DNA of 64,000 nt. Source: Aliarcobacter skirrowii CCUG 10374. GTDB taxonomy: Bacteria; Campylobacterota; Campylobacteria; Campylobacterales; Arcobacteraceae. The translations under genes and the position numbers were made by a program. Within the stretch, counting starts at the first letter, position 1, and every line of letters starts with the position of its first letter. The stretch spans positions 372,001-436,000 of the forward strand of contig NZ_CP032099.1 of assembly GCF_003544835.1 (NCBI RefSeq), given 5' to 3'. Below the pieces are notes generated by a model, which searched no databases, was not told the DNA's origin, and saw nothing but the letters and a program-made list of their open reading frames with translations. Shown piece by piece: positions 43,866 to 52,594 of this stretch.

Positions 43866-45908
43866 ATGAATAAACAACAAAATAACAACTCAAACAAAAA
43901 TCAAAATAGTAACAACAATAACAATAACAACAATTTTTTTAACAATAACCCACTTTTGATTTTTGTTGCATTCTCTTTAATCACAATTTTTGTGTTTAAA
44001 ACAATTTTCCCTGATAGTGAATCAGGTGCAACAAATTCACAAATGCAATCTTATGGAAGTAGTTCTAATAAAACTGTTCCATATTCAGAACTTAAAAAAT
44101 TAATTTCTAGTGGAAAAATAGAGTATGTAGGTATTGGAAATACTCAAATTAGAGCTATTAGCAAAAATGATGGTATGCAAAGAGTTACATATACAGCTAG
44201 AAGAGTTGTTCCAGATGAGACACTAATTAGTGAATTAGAGAAAAAGGGTATTTCATATGGTGGAATAAATGAAGAGAATGTTTTATCTGATATTCTTTTT
44301 GGATGGGTTTTACCTATATTTTTATTCTTTGCAATTTGGATGTTTTTGGTTAAAAGAATGCAAAAATCTATGGGTGGTGGAAGCGGAGGAATTCTTGGAA
44401 TTGGAAGTTCAAAGAAGATGATTAACTCTGAAAAACCAAATGTAAAATTTGATGATATGGCTGGAAATAAAGAGGCAAAAGAAGAGGTAAGAGAAGTAGT
44501 TGATTTCTTAAAAGACCCAGAAAGATATGTAAGACTTGGTGCTCAAATTCCAAAAGGTGTATTACTTGTAGGTCCTCCAGGTACAGGTAAAACACTTTTA
44601 GCAAAAGCAGTTGCTGGAGAGGCTGATGTTCAGTTCTTATCAGTTTCTGGATCTGCATTTATTGAGATGTTTGTTGGAGTAGGTGCAAGTAGAGTGCGAG
44701 ATTTATTTGAACAAGCAAAAAAAGTAGCTCCTGCTATTATTTTTATTGATGAGATTGATGCTATTGGTAAAAGCAGAGCTAGTGGCGGACCAATGGGTGG
44801 AAATGATGAGAGAGAGCAGACTTTAAATCAACTTTTAGCAGAGATGGATGGATTTTCTACTGAAACAGCTCCTGTAATAGTTCTTGCAGCTACAAATAGA
44901 CCAGAAGTTTTAGATCCAGCACTTTTAAGACCAGGAAGATTTGATAGACAAGTTTTAGTTGATAAACCTGATTATGAAGGAAGAATTGAGATTTTAAATG
45001 TACATATAAAAGATGTAAAAGTAGCAAAAGATGTAGATTTAAAAGAGGTTGCTAAAATGACAGCAGGTCTAGCTGGTGCTGATTTAGCAAATATTATAAA
45101 TGAAGCTGCACTTTTAGCAGGTAGGGCAAACAAAGATCAAGTAGAACCAAGTGATTTTAAAGAGGCTGTTGAGAGACAAATAGCTGGACTTGAAAAAAAA
45201 TCAAGAAGAATATCTCCAAAAGAGCGAAAAATAGTTGCATATCATGAAAGTGGACATGCAGTTATGGCTGAAATTACAAAAGGTGCTAAAAAAGTAAATA
45301 AAGTATCTATTGTTCCAAGAGGACTTGCAGCGCTTGGATATACACTAAATACTCCTGAAGAGAATAAATATTTAATGCAAAAACATGAGCTAATAGCTGA
45401 AGTTGATGTTTTACTTGGTGGAAGAGCTGCTGAAGAGGTATTTATAGGAGAGATTAGTACAGGTGCTGGAAATGATTTAGAGAGAGCTACAAATATTATT
45501 AAGTCTATGGCAACTATTTATGGAATGAGTGATATAGCTGGGCTTATGGTATTAGAAAGAAGAACAAATCAGTTCTTAGGTGGACAAACTCAAAAAGATT
45601 TCTCAGATGCTATGGCAAAAGATTTAGATGATCATGTAAAAACTACTTTAAATGAAAGATATCAAGTTGTGTTGCAAGCTTTAAGAGATAACAAAGATGC
45701 AATTGAACAAATGACTTCTGAGCTACTTGAAATAGAGGTACTTACAGGTGAAAGAGTTAGAGAGATTATAAAAGAACATGGTGGAAAAGTTTTCGAGGAT
45801 GAAGATTTGCATAGTGATGCTTTGAATAAGGATAGTGCAGAAGTAAATAAAGATTCAAAAACAAAATCAAATATTGATTCAGATGAAAGTTCAACTAATA
45901 ATAAATAA
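43866..45908 (+). CDS. ftsH: ATP-dependent zinc metalloprotease FtsH
   Basis: The 680-residue inner-membrane protease has two helices (about 30-48 and 140-160), an AAA+ domain with Walker A 'LLVGPPGTGKTLLAKAVAGE', Walker B 'APAIIFIDEIDAIGKSR' and SRH 'RPEVLDPALLRPGRFDRQV', and the zinc site HESGH in 'KIVAYHESGHAVMAEI'. It extracts and degrades membrane and regulatory proteins. The N-terminus is unusual: about 16 of residues 5-28 are Asn, encoded by AAC/AAT repeats, before the first helix. The C-terminal tail is Ser/Asp/Lys-rich. Confidence 0.96.
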   Translation: MNKQQNNNSNKNQNSNNNNNNNNFFNNNPLLIFVAFSLITIFVFKTIFPDSESGATNSQMQSYGSSSNKTVPYSELKKLISSGKIEYVGIGNTQIRAISKNDGMQRVTYTARRVVPDETLISELEKKGISYGGINEENVLSDILFGWVLPIFLFFAIWMFLVKRMQKSMGGGSGGILGIGSSKKMINSEKPNVKFDDMAGNKEAKEEVREVVDFLKDPERYVRLGAQIPKGVLLVGPPGTGKTLLAKAVAGEADVQFLSVSGSAFIEMFVGVGASRVRDLFEQAKKVAPAIIFIDEIDAIGKSRASGGPMGGNDEREQTLNQLLAEMDGFSTETAPVIVLAATNRPEVLDPALLRPGRFDRQVLVDKPDYEGRIEILNVHIKDVKVAKDVDLKEVAKMTAGLAGADLANIINEAALLAGRANKDQVEPSDFKEAVERQIAGLEKKSRRISPKERKIVAYHESGHAVMAEITKGAKKVNKVSIVPRGLAALGYTLNTPEENKYLMQKHELIAEVDVLLGGRAAEEVFIGEISTGAGNDLERATNIIKSMATIYGMSDIAGLMVLERRTNQFLGGQTQKDFSDAMAKDLDDHVKTTLNERYQVVLQALRDNKDAIEQMTSELLEIEVLTGERVREIIKEHGGKVFEDEDLHSDALNKDSAEVNKDSKTKSNIDSDESSTNNK

Positions 45909-45917
45909 AAGAGTTAA

Positions 45918-45942
45918 ATATTAGAGGTTTTTCCTCTAATAT
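45918..45942 (+). terminator. Terminator-like hairpin after ftsH
   Basis: ATATTAGAGG pairs perfectly with CCTCTAATAT over a TTTTT loop (10-bp stem), 9 bases after the ftsH stop. The downstream bases AAATAATTTT make a poor T run, so its efficiency is uncertain. Confidence 0.6.
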
Positions 45943-45973
45943 AAATAATTTTACTAAATAATAAAAATTATCC

Positions 45974-46002
45974 TTGACAAAATTAAAAAAATAAATTATA
46001 CT
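45974..46002 (+). promoter_or_regulatory. Sigma-70 promoter of the leuA leader
   Basis: TTGACA at 45974-45979 and TATACT at 45997-46002, with 17-base spacing, form a consensus-like promoter. RNA would begin near 46009, about 23 bases before the leader ATG. Confidence 0.7.
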
Positions 46003-46031
46003 TCCAAACTTAATAAAAAAAGGAGAGTAAA

Positions 46032-46115
46032 ATGAAAATATTTATTATTTCAAAAAGCAATTTTCTAAAAAGTGTAAACTCTTCTTTACTACTCTTAAAT
46101 CTACTCAAATTTTAA
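46032..46115 (+). CDS. leuL: Leucine-rich leader peptide upstream of leuA
   Basis: A 27-codon ORF has an excellent AGGAGAG ribosome site six bases upstream. The peptide is MKIFIISKSNFLKSVNSS followed by LLLLNLLKF. It holds seven Leu codons, six of them in a run of seven codons (TTA CTA CTC TTA AAT CTA CTC). It lies between a consensus promoter and leuA, exactly where a transcription-attenuation leader is found. Ribosome stalling at these codons when charged tRNA-Leu is short would control leuA. The gene name is by analogy to enterobacterial leuL; the sequence itself is unrelated. Confidence 0.75.
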   Translation: MKIFIISKSNFLKSVNSSLLLLNLLKF

Positions 46116-46159
46116 TTTAAAATTAAATAAGTTTCTAAAAAATCTGTTTTTCTTTTTTT
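46108..46159 (+). promoter_or_regulatory. Possible attenuator region of leuA
   Basis: Two weak structures follow the Leu codons: an A/T-only inverted repeat AATTTTAA-T-TTAAAATT (46108-46124) that overlaps the leader stop, and AAAAAA-TCTG-TTTTT followed by C and seven T (46137-46159). Neither is a GC-rich terminator. The second, with its U tract, is the better candidate. How stalling would switch them is not obvious. Confidence 0.35.
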
Positions 46160-46172
46160 ATTTAAAAAAAGA

Positions 46173-46178
46173 TATAAT
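46173..46178 (+). promoter_or_regulatory. Possible second promoter of leuA
   Basis: TATAAT in AAAAGATATAATC lies 27 bases before the leuA ATG with a T-rich upstream stretch. If active, it would give leader-independent basal expression. Confidence 0.35.
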
Positions 46179-46205
46179 CAAAAGTTAATTTAAAAGGTAA
46201 ATATT

Positions 46206-47759
46206 ATGGATAAAAATAAAATTATTGTATTTGATACTACTTTAAGAGATGGAGAGCAAAGCCCTGGTTGTTCTATGAACACAGAAGAGAAATTAAGAGT
46301 TGCTTTACAGTTAGAAAAATTGGGAGTTGATGTTATTGAAGCTGGTTTTGCAGCAGCAAGTCCTGGAGATTTTGATGCAGTTACTCAAATTGCAAAAACA
46401 ATTAAAAATTCAAGCATCTGTTCATTAAGCCGTGCTATTGAAAATGATATAAAACAGGCTGGTATGGCTGTTTCTCATGCTAAAAAACATAGAATTCATA
46501 CATTTATAGCTACAAGCCCAATTCATATGAAATATAAATTAAAAATGTCTCCAGATGAGGTTATAAAAAGAGCTGTTAGAGCTGTAGAGTATGCAAGAAC
46601 TTTTGTAGATGATGTTGAGTTCTCTTTAGAAGATGCTGGAAGAAGTGAAATTCCTTTTATGAAAGAGGTAATGGATGCGGTTATTAGTGCAGGTGCTAGA
46701 ACAATTAACTTACCAGATACTGTTGGGTATAGATTACCAACAGAGTTGGGTGCAATGGTTAAAGAGTTAAGCGAATTTGCAAATAATAGAGCAATAATTT
46801 CAGTTCATAATCACAACGATTTAGGATTAGCAACTGCAAATACTTTAGCAGCTGTTTTAAATGGAGCTAGACAAATTGAAGTTACAATAAATGGATTAGG
46901 TGAGAGAGCTGGAAACTCAGCTTTAGAAGAGGCTGTTATGGCAATAAAAGTGAGAAAAGATGTTTTTGGTGATTTATATACATCTATTAATACTCCAGAG
47001 ATTTATGCAACTTCAAGATTAATTGCAACAATTACAGGAGTTGAACCACAACAAAATAAAGCAATTGTTGGTAAAAATGCATTTGCACATGAGAGTGGAA
47101 TTCACCAAGATGGTGTTTTAAAACATCAAGAGACATATGAGATTATGCGACCAGAAGATGTTGGAGTTATCAAAGATAGCACTTTAATATTAGGAAAACA
47201 TTCAGGTCGAGCTGCATTTAAAGATAAAATTGCACAATTAGGTTTTGATAGTGTTAGCGATGATGAGTTAAATAGTGCATTTGAAAGGTTTAAAGCATTA
47301 GCTGATAAGAAAAAAGATATAACAGATGATGATGTTAGAATGTTAATCACTGATGAAGCTTTAAATCACGACAAGATTTATGACTTAGTAGGTTTACAAA
47401 TAAGTGATTGCTCAGATGGTTTACCAATGGCTGCTGTTTCAATTAAGTTTGAAGATAAAATTATTAAAGATGCTGGTTTAGGTGATGGAACTATGGATGC
47501 TATTTTTAAAACAATAGATAGAATCACTGGTTTTGCAGGGGAGTTAAAAGATTATAAAGTTGTATCTGTTAGTGAAGGTAAAGATGCTTTAGCAAAAGTT
47601 ACAGTTAGAGTTACTTTTGAAGATAAAAACAACTCTTTTGTAGGTCATGGATTAAGTATTGATACAATGCTTGCAACTGCAAAAGCATATATTGGAGCTT
47701 TAAACTCATATTTATCGCAAAAAAATAGACTTACTAAAAATTGTGGTCATCAAATATAA
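46206..47759 (+). CDS. leuA: 2-isopropylmalate synthase
   Basis: The 517-residue enzyme begins its TIM barrel with '[20 protein letters not shown]', then '[20 protein letters not shown]' (metal-binding His pair) and '[20 protein letters not shown]'. A C-terminal LeuA dimer domain ('[20 protein letters not shown]' onward) normally binds leucine for feedback inhibition. It commits 2-ketoisovalerate to leucine. AAAAGGTAAATATT gives the ribosome site. Control by the leader peptide at 46032 is likely. Confidence 0.97.
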   Translation: MDKNKIIVFDTTLRDGEQSPGCSMNTEEKLRVALQLEKLGVDVIEAGFAAASPGDFDAVTQIAKTIKNSSICSLSRAIENDIKQAGMAVSHAKKHRIHTFIATSPIHMKYKLKMSPDEVIKRAVRAVEYARTFVDDVEFSLEDAGRSEIPFMKEVMDAVISAGARTINLPDTVGYRLPTELGAMVKELSEFANNRAIISVHNHNDLGLATANTLAAVLNGARQIEVTINGLGERAGNSALEEAVMAIKVRKDVFGDLYTSINTPEIYATSRLIATITGVEPQQNKAIVGKNAFAHESGIHQDGVLKHQETYEIMRPEDVGVIKDSTLILGKHSGRAAFKDKIAQLGFDSVSDDELNSAFERFKALADKKKDITDDDVRMLITDEALNHDKIYDLVGLQISDCSDGLPMAAVSIKFEDKIIKDAGLGDGTMDAIFKTIDRITGFAGELKDYKVVSVSEGKDALAKVTVRVTFEDKNNSFVGHGLSIDTMLATAKAYIGALNSYLSQKNRLTKNCGHQI

Positions 47760-47771
47760 AATTTCTAAACT

Positions 47772-48107
47772 ATGAGAGAACTAAGTAGTAAAGAAAAGAT
47801 TTTAGATATATTAAAAAAAAATCAAGCAGTTGTTTTATATTTTAAAGCAGAAAACTGCTCGGTTTGTGAGGTTTTAAAACCAAAAATAGAAGAGAATATC
47901 TCAAGAAATTTTCCAAAAATTGAGAAAATAGTAGTAAATAGTAATTCAAATTTAGAGTTAGCATCTTTTTTTAATATCTTTTCAAGTCCAACAATATTGG
48001 TTTTTTTTGAAGGCAAAGAGTTTAAAAGATATAACAGAAATATAAGTTTAGATATTTTTAATAGTGAAATAAGAAGGTTATATAATATGGTTTTTGAAAA
48101 TGATTAG
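47772..48107 (+). CDS. Thioredoxin-fold protein
   Basis: The 111-residue protein has 'QAVVLYFKAENCSVCEVLKP' with a CSVC redox pair near residues 27-30 and the cis-Pro in 'NIFSSPTILVFFEGKEF'. CSVC differs from the CGPC of true thioredoxin. No signal peptide is visible, so it is cytoplasmic. It follows leuA by 12 bases and overlaps the next gene by 14, and so may be co-transcribed. Confidence 0.85.
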   Translation: MRELSSKEKILDILKKNQAVVLYFKAENCSVCEVLKPKIEENISRNFPKIEKIVVNSNSNLELASFFNIFSSPTILVFFEGKEFKRYNRNISLDIFNSEIRRLYNMVFEND

Positions 48108-48519
48108 ATTTTTAATGATTTGTTTGATACTTTTTGTATTAATGCAGTTTATAAGACCACAAAAAGTTGAATTTATTGAAGATAGTAGCAAAGAGATAGT
48201 TGCTTCAAAAGAGATAAAAGATATTTTAGTGAAAGCTTGTTTTGATTGTCACTCAAATAAAATAGAGTATCCATGGTATTCAAATATTGCACCTTTTTCT
48301 TGGGTTGTCATAAGACACACTACAAATGGAGTTAGAGCTTTAAATTTTTCTAATTGGGAAGATTATAATTATATTAGGAAAGAAGAGAAGCTAAAAGCTA
48401 TCTATAGAACAGTTCATGCATCTATGCCACTTCCTGCATATACATTAGTTCATAAAGATGCGGATCTTACAAAAGAAGAGAGAACTATGATTAGAGATTG
48501 GACTGGAGTTCGAAGATAG
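48094..48519 (+). CDS. Periplasmic haem-binding domain protein
   Basis: The 141-residue protein has an N-terminal signal or anchor, 'MIRFLMICLILFVLMQFI', and one c-type haem site CFDCH in 'VKACFDCHSNKIEYPWYSNI', with 'PFSWVVIRHTTNGVRALNFS' and C-terminal 'MPLPAYTLVHKDADLTKEER'. This is the pattern of the haem_bd family of small cytochrome-like proteins. It probably carries electrons or senses redox state in the periplasm. The last base of its TAG stop is the first base of the MutS7 GTG start. Confidence 0.85.
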   Translation: MKMIRFLMICLILFVLMQFIRPQKVEFIEDSSKEIVASKEIKDILVKACFDCHSNKIEYPWYSNIAPFSWVVIRHTTNGVRALNFSNWEDYNYIRKEEKLKAIYRTVHASMPLPAYTLVHKDADLTKEERTMIRDWTGVRR

Positions 48520-51473
48520 TGAGAGAAGAAGTTAGTGAACTATTAGAAAATAGAAGCGAACTTTTAACAGTTACATATTTCAAACTTCAAAAACTTTTTG
48601 AAGAGAAGTATGGAAATAATGCTTTAGTACTTATGGAGATAGGTACATTTTTTGAAGTTTATGAAGTAAATAATGATGAAGAAAAAATTGGAAAAGCAAA
48701 AGAGATAGCAGAGCTTTTAAATATTCAATTAACTAGAAAAAATAAAAATATCCTAGAAAACTCAAAAGAGAATCCTATTATGGCAGGAGTTCCTGCAATA
48801 TCTTTTGAGAAACATTTAGCAAGAATTATTGCTGAGCAAAAATATACTATTGCAATTATTAGACAAAAAGGAATACCTCCAAATGTAAGTAGATACTTAG
48901 ATGTGGTTGTAAGTCCTGGAACAAATTTTGATTTTGTAATTGATCAAGATGAGAATTTTATAACTTCAATTGTAGTTGATCAAATAAGAGGAAACTACTT
49001 AATAGGTTATAGTGCAATCGATGTAACAACAGCAAAGTGCTACTACAATGAAGTTTTTGGAACGAATGAAGATAAATTTTTTGCACTTGATGAGATATTT
49101 AACTATATGAATATGCATAAAACTAGTGAAGTAATAGTTACAATTGTAGATAAAAATATAAATCAAAAAGAGATAATTGATTATTTAGAATTAAGCTTTA
49201 AAAGTTACCATTTAAGAACTTATAGACCAAAGATATCATATCAAAATGAACTTTTTAAAAATGTGTTTAATATTGAATCACTTTTAACTCCAATTGAGCA
49301 TTTAAATATGGAGTTAAGTCCACTTTCAAGCGAATCTTTGGCTATTTTAATTGATTTTGTATTAGCACATGATAGTGCAATTATTCAAAAACTCTCAACT
49401 CCAATAAAACTTGATGTAAGTCGATATATATATCTTGGAAATAATGCCCTAGAGCAACTAAATATTATAGACACAAGCCATAATCCAAGTTTAATAAAAC
49501 TTATAAACAATACTTCAACAGCAATGGGAAAAAGAGTTTTAAAAGAGAGAGTTACAAATCCAATCAAAGATACAAAAGAGCTTTTACGAAGATATAAACT
49601 ATCACTTGATTTATATGATTATCACAATCCAATTGAAAATGAATTAGCAAATATCTATGATATTGAAAGGCTTACAAGAAGAATCAAGTTAAATAGGCTT
49701 CATCCATTTGAGTTAAACTATTTATATGACTCACTACTTAGTATAAAAGAGTTAGTTAAATTTATGGAGAATTATAAATTTGTAACCCCACCTTGTAGCA
49801 GTGAAGAGATAAATATATTTTTAAACTCAATTAATAGCACATTTGATTTAAGTGTAAGTGCTAGATTTATGTTAAAAGATGTTGATACAAATATGATAAC
49901 AAGTGGTATAAACTCTTTAATAGATGAGTTAAATAAAGAAAACGAAGAGCTATTTTTTAAACTTGAACTTTTACAAACTCATATATTAAGTTTTTTTAAA
50001 ACAGATGAGAAGAGTTTTGTAACAATAAATCGTCTTGATAAAGAGGGTTTTTTTATATCAATTACAAAAAATAGATACAATCTTATAAAAGAGGAACTTT
50101 TAAAATCACACCTAATAATAGATGATAAACTTTTACTTTTTAAAGATTTCTCTATTAAAACACAAACAAATAATATAAAAATCTCTTGTGAATTTATGAA
50201 TGATATATCTGATAAATATGTTCATAATATTAGAAAAATTGTTGAGATAAATAAGCTTGTTTTTAAAGAGAAAATAGAGGAGTTTGAGAAAAAATTTGCA
50301 ACACTTTTAGAGGAGTTAGTTCTGTTTATTGCTGAAATAGATGTAACAGTTTCAAATATAAAAACAGCAAAAAAACATAACTACACTTGCCCAAAAATAG
50401 TTAAAACAAAAGATGATGAGAACTTTTTGGAGTTAATTGACTTAAGACATCCAATAATTGAGGCAAATGAAGATTATGGAGTTTATGTTCCAAATGATAT
50501 TTTACTAGGAGAGCTCTCATACACTTCAAAAGATAATTTAGAAAATCTAATATATAAAAACTCAAACCCAATAAATTTACAAAACAATAAAATGCATGGA
50601 ATACTTCTTTTTGGAATAAATAGCTCAGGAAAATCATCACTTATGAAAGCAATTGGAATAAGTGTGATTTTAGCTCAAGCTGGATTTTTTGTACCTTGTA
50701 AATCTATGAGATTTTCAATTTTTGACTCTATTTTTACAAGAATTAGTGGAGCTGATAATATTGCAAAAGGATTATCAAGTTTTGCAGTTGAGATGATGGA
50801 TTTAAAAAATATATTTAATCGAGCAAATAAAAAATCACTAATTTTAGGTGATGAGATAAGTCATAGCACTGAGACTTTAAGTGGATTAAGTATTGTTGCA
50901 AGCTCTATTTTAAAATTGGCTAAACTTGAAGCTTTGTTTGTGTTTGCAACTCATCTTCATCAACTTCCTACAATTCCTGAGATTGAAAAACTCAAAAATA
51001 TAATCTGCCTTCATTTGGCTGTTATGTATGTTGATGATGAAGATAAACTTATTTTTAATAGAAAGTTAAATTATGGAAGTGGTTCATCAATTTATGGTTT
51101 AGAGTTTGCAAAATCTTTACATATGGATAGAGAGTTTTTAAGTGTTGCAAATGATATTAGAAAAAGATTGGCAGATGATTACACAAAAGTTGAAAGAATT
51201 TCTCAAAAACAATCTTCAAAATATAATAGCAATCTCTACACAAGCACTTGTATAATTTGTGGTCGAGCTTGTGATGAGGTTCATCATATAGCTGAACAAG
51301 CAAAAGCAAATAAAGATGGATTTATAGGTCATATAAATGCAAATCATAAATACAACCTAATTCCTCTTTGTAAACTTCATCACAAAATGGTTCATGATGG
51401 AAAGATAAATGTAAATGGTTTTGTAGCAACTTCAAAAGGACTTGAGCTTCACTATACAATGATTGAAGAGTAG
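48519..51473 (+). CDS. MutS7-type DNA mismatch repair protein with C-terminal HNH nuclease
   Basis: The ~984-residue protein has a MutS mismatch-binding domain ('VLMEIGTFFEVYEV' contains the F-x-E site), connector, lever and clamp regions, and an ABC-type ATPase with Walker A GINSSGKSS at about residue 699, 'SSFAVEMMDLKNIFNRANKK', and Walker B 'SLILGDEISHSTETLSGLSI'. After the ATPase there is an HNH/zinc nuclease: Cys911-x2-Cys914, 'EVHHIAEQAKANKDGF', 'PLCKLHHKMVHDGK'. This architecture is that of MutS7, known from Campylobacterota, octocoral mitochondria and giant viruses. It should bind mispairs and cut without MutL. GTG at 48519 (TAGTG overlap, GGAG upstream) is preferred to TTG at 48498. 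Confidence 0.93.
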   Translation: MREEVSELLENRSELLTVTYFKLQKLFEEKYGNNALVLMEIGTFFEVYEVNNDEEKIGKAKEIAELLNIQLTRKNKNILENSKENPIMAGVPAISFEKHLARIIAEQKYTIAIIRQKGIPPNVSRYLDVVVSPGTNFDFVIDQDENFITSIVVDQIRGNYLIGYSAIDVTTAKCYYNEVFGTNEDKFFALDEIFNYMNMHKTSEVIVTIVDKNINQKEIIDYLELSFKSYHLRTYRPKISYQNELFKNVFNIESLLTPIEHLNMELSPLSSESLAILIDFVLAHDSAIIQKLSTPIKLDVSRYIYLGNNALEQLNIIDTSHNPSLIKLINNTSTAMGKRVLKERVTNPIKDTKELLRRYKLSLDLYDYHNPIENELANIYDIERLTRRIKLNRLHPFELNYLYDSLLSIKELVKFMENYKFVTPPCSSEEINIFLNSINSTFDLSVSARFMLKDVDTNMITSGINSLIDELNKENEELFFKLELLQTHILSFFKTDEKSFVTINRLDKEGFFISITKNRYNLIKEELLKSHLIIDDKLLLFKDFSIKTQTNNIKISCEFMNDISDKYVHNIRKIVEINKLVFKEKIEEFEKKFATLLEELVLFIAEIDVTVSNIKTAKKHNYTCPKIVKTKDDENFLELIDLRHPIIEANEDYGVYVPNDILLGELSYTSKDNLENLIYKNSNPINLQNNKMHGILLFGINSSGKSSLMKAIGISVILAQAGFFVPCKSMRFSIFDSIFTRISGADNIAKGLSSFAVEMMDLKNIFNRANKKSLILGDEISHSTETLSGLSIVASSILKLAKLEALFVFATHLHQLPTIPEIEKLKNIICLHLAVMYVDDEDKLIFNRKLNYGSGSSIYGLEFAKSLHMDREFLSVANDIRKRLADDYTKVERISQKQSSKYNSNLYTSTCIICGRACDEVHHIAEQAKANKDGFIGHINANHKYNLIPLCKLHHKMVHDGKINVNGFVATSKGLELHYTMIEE

Positions 51474-51491
51474 ATTAAGTTTTAATTAGTA

Positions 51492-51503
51492 TTTAGATAG
51501 AAT
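51492..51503 (+). promoter_or_regulatory. Probable promoter upstream of the Wzz-like fragment
   Basis: TTTAGATAGAAT fits the extended -10 pattern, begins 18 bases after the mutS7 stop and lies 31 bases before the ATT codon of the fragment. Confidence 0.35.
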
Positions 51504-51534
51504 CCAAACTTCAAATAGATCAAAGGGGAATTAG

Positions 51535-51924
51535 ATTGGAAAAATTCAAAGTGAAAATTTTGGAGATAAAATCATAGAAGCTCCTCAAAATTTAGCTTAT
51601 ATTATTGGTTTAGAGTTTCCAGTTAATGCAAGTTTGGTTAAAGGAACTCAATCTTTATTACAAGTTAAATACTCAAATGAAAATAAAGATGAGATTATTT
51701 CAACTTTAGAAAAAGTAAAAGATTTTATTATAGAAAAACATCAAAATGAAACTACTTTTTATCAAAATAAAATTATGACAAAACAAATAGGGGGAGGTGT
51801 TTCAATCTTAGATACTCCTATAAATCAACCTAAGAAAAAACTAATAGTTGCAGTTGCATTTGTAACAGGATTTATTCTTTCAATCTTTTTAGTATTTTTC
51901 TTAAAATTTATAAAAAAAGATTAA
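51535..51924 (+). pseudogene. 5'-truncated Wzz-like chain-length determinant
   Basis: The open frame from 51535 (after an in-frame TAG at 51532) encodes 129 residues: 'GKIQSENFGDKIIEAPQNLA', a coiled region, and the C-terminal Wzz signature 'ILDTPINQPKKKLIVAVAFV' with one membrane helix. Full-length Wzz proteins have an additional N-terminal membrane helix and ~60-80 residues that are missing here. The first ATG-like start is only at 51634, inside the domain. However, AAAGGGGA lies six bases before ATT at 51535, and a promoter-like box is upstream. Either a decayed gene or a shortened protein starting at ATT is possible. Confidence 0.6.
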
Positions 51925-51994
51925 ACACTCTTTCATATTATAAAAGCTAGAATAAGCCAAAATTTAACAATTTAGCTTATTTTAGGAAAATTAA

Positions 51995-52594
51995 ATGGAC
52001 TTTTTCATTGCCACTTTTTTAAAGATGTTTTTTATTATGACACCTTTTTTTGTACTTAGCGTATTTTTAACAATTACAAGTGAAGCTACTATAAATGAAA
52101 AAAGAAAATTAGCCATAAAAGTTACTTTCTCTGTTGTTGTTATAGCTTTGATACTCTTATTTTTTGGACAACATATCTTTAAAGTTTTTGGTATTACTTT
52201 AGATGCTTTTAAAATAGGAGCTGGAGCTTTGCTATTTTTAACAGCAGTTGGACTTATTTATGGAAATAAAGATGGACAAAAACCAACAGATAAAAATCTA
52301 TCTGATTTAGCAGTTGTTCCTTTAGCACTACCTATTATTATTGGACCTGGATCAATTGGAGTTTTGCTTGTTATGGGTGCTGAGTTTGATAAATTTTCAA
52401 AACTTCTTACAGGAAGTTTAGCACTTTTATCTGCAATATTATTAATAGGTTCAATGCTATATTTATCAAGTTTAATAGAGAAGTTTATAGGAAAAGATGG
52501 TTTATTAATTATCTCAAAAATTACAGGACTTTTTTTAGCAGCTTTGTCTGCTCAACTAATGTTTGATGGAATAAAAGGTTCATTAGGATTGTAG
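51995..52594 (+). CDS. MarC family membrane protein
   Basis: The 199-residue protein has six membrane helices. Family marks are 'FFIMTPFFVLSVFLTITSEA' at the start and 'AVVPLALPIIIGPGSIGVLL' in the middle, ending in 'LLIISKITGLFLAALSAQLM'. MarC proteins resemble NAAT amino acid transporters, but the substrate is unknown. The gap before it contains an inverted repeat AATAAGC/GCTTATT. TTTTAGGAAAATTAA supplies the ribosome site. Confidence 0.9.
   Translation: MDFFIATFLKMFFIMTPFFVLSVFLTITSEATINEKRKLAIKVTFSVVVIALILLFFGQHIFKVFGITLDAFKIGAGALLFLTAVGLIYGNKDGQKPTDKNLSDLAVVPLALPIIIGPGSIGVLLVMGAEFDKFSKLLTGSLALLSAILLIGSMLYLSSLIEKFIGKDGLLIISKITGLFLAALSAQLMFDGIKGSLGL

Noticed and set aside
51536-51580. TTG-started 13-codon ORF next to the Wzz-like fragment
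   Set aside because: It uses the same ribosome site but encodes a short meaningless peptide; the overlapping frame has the conserved domain.
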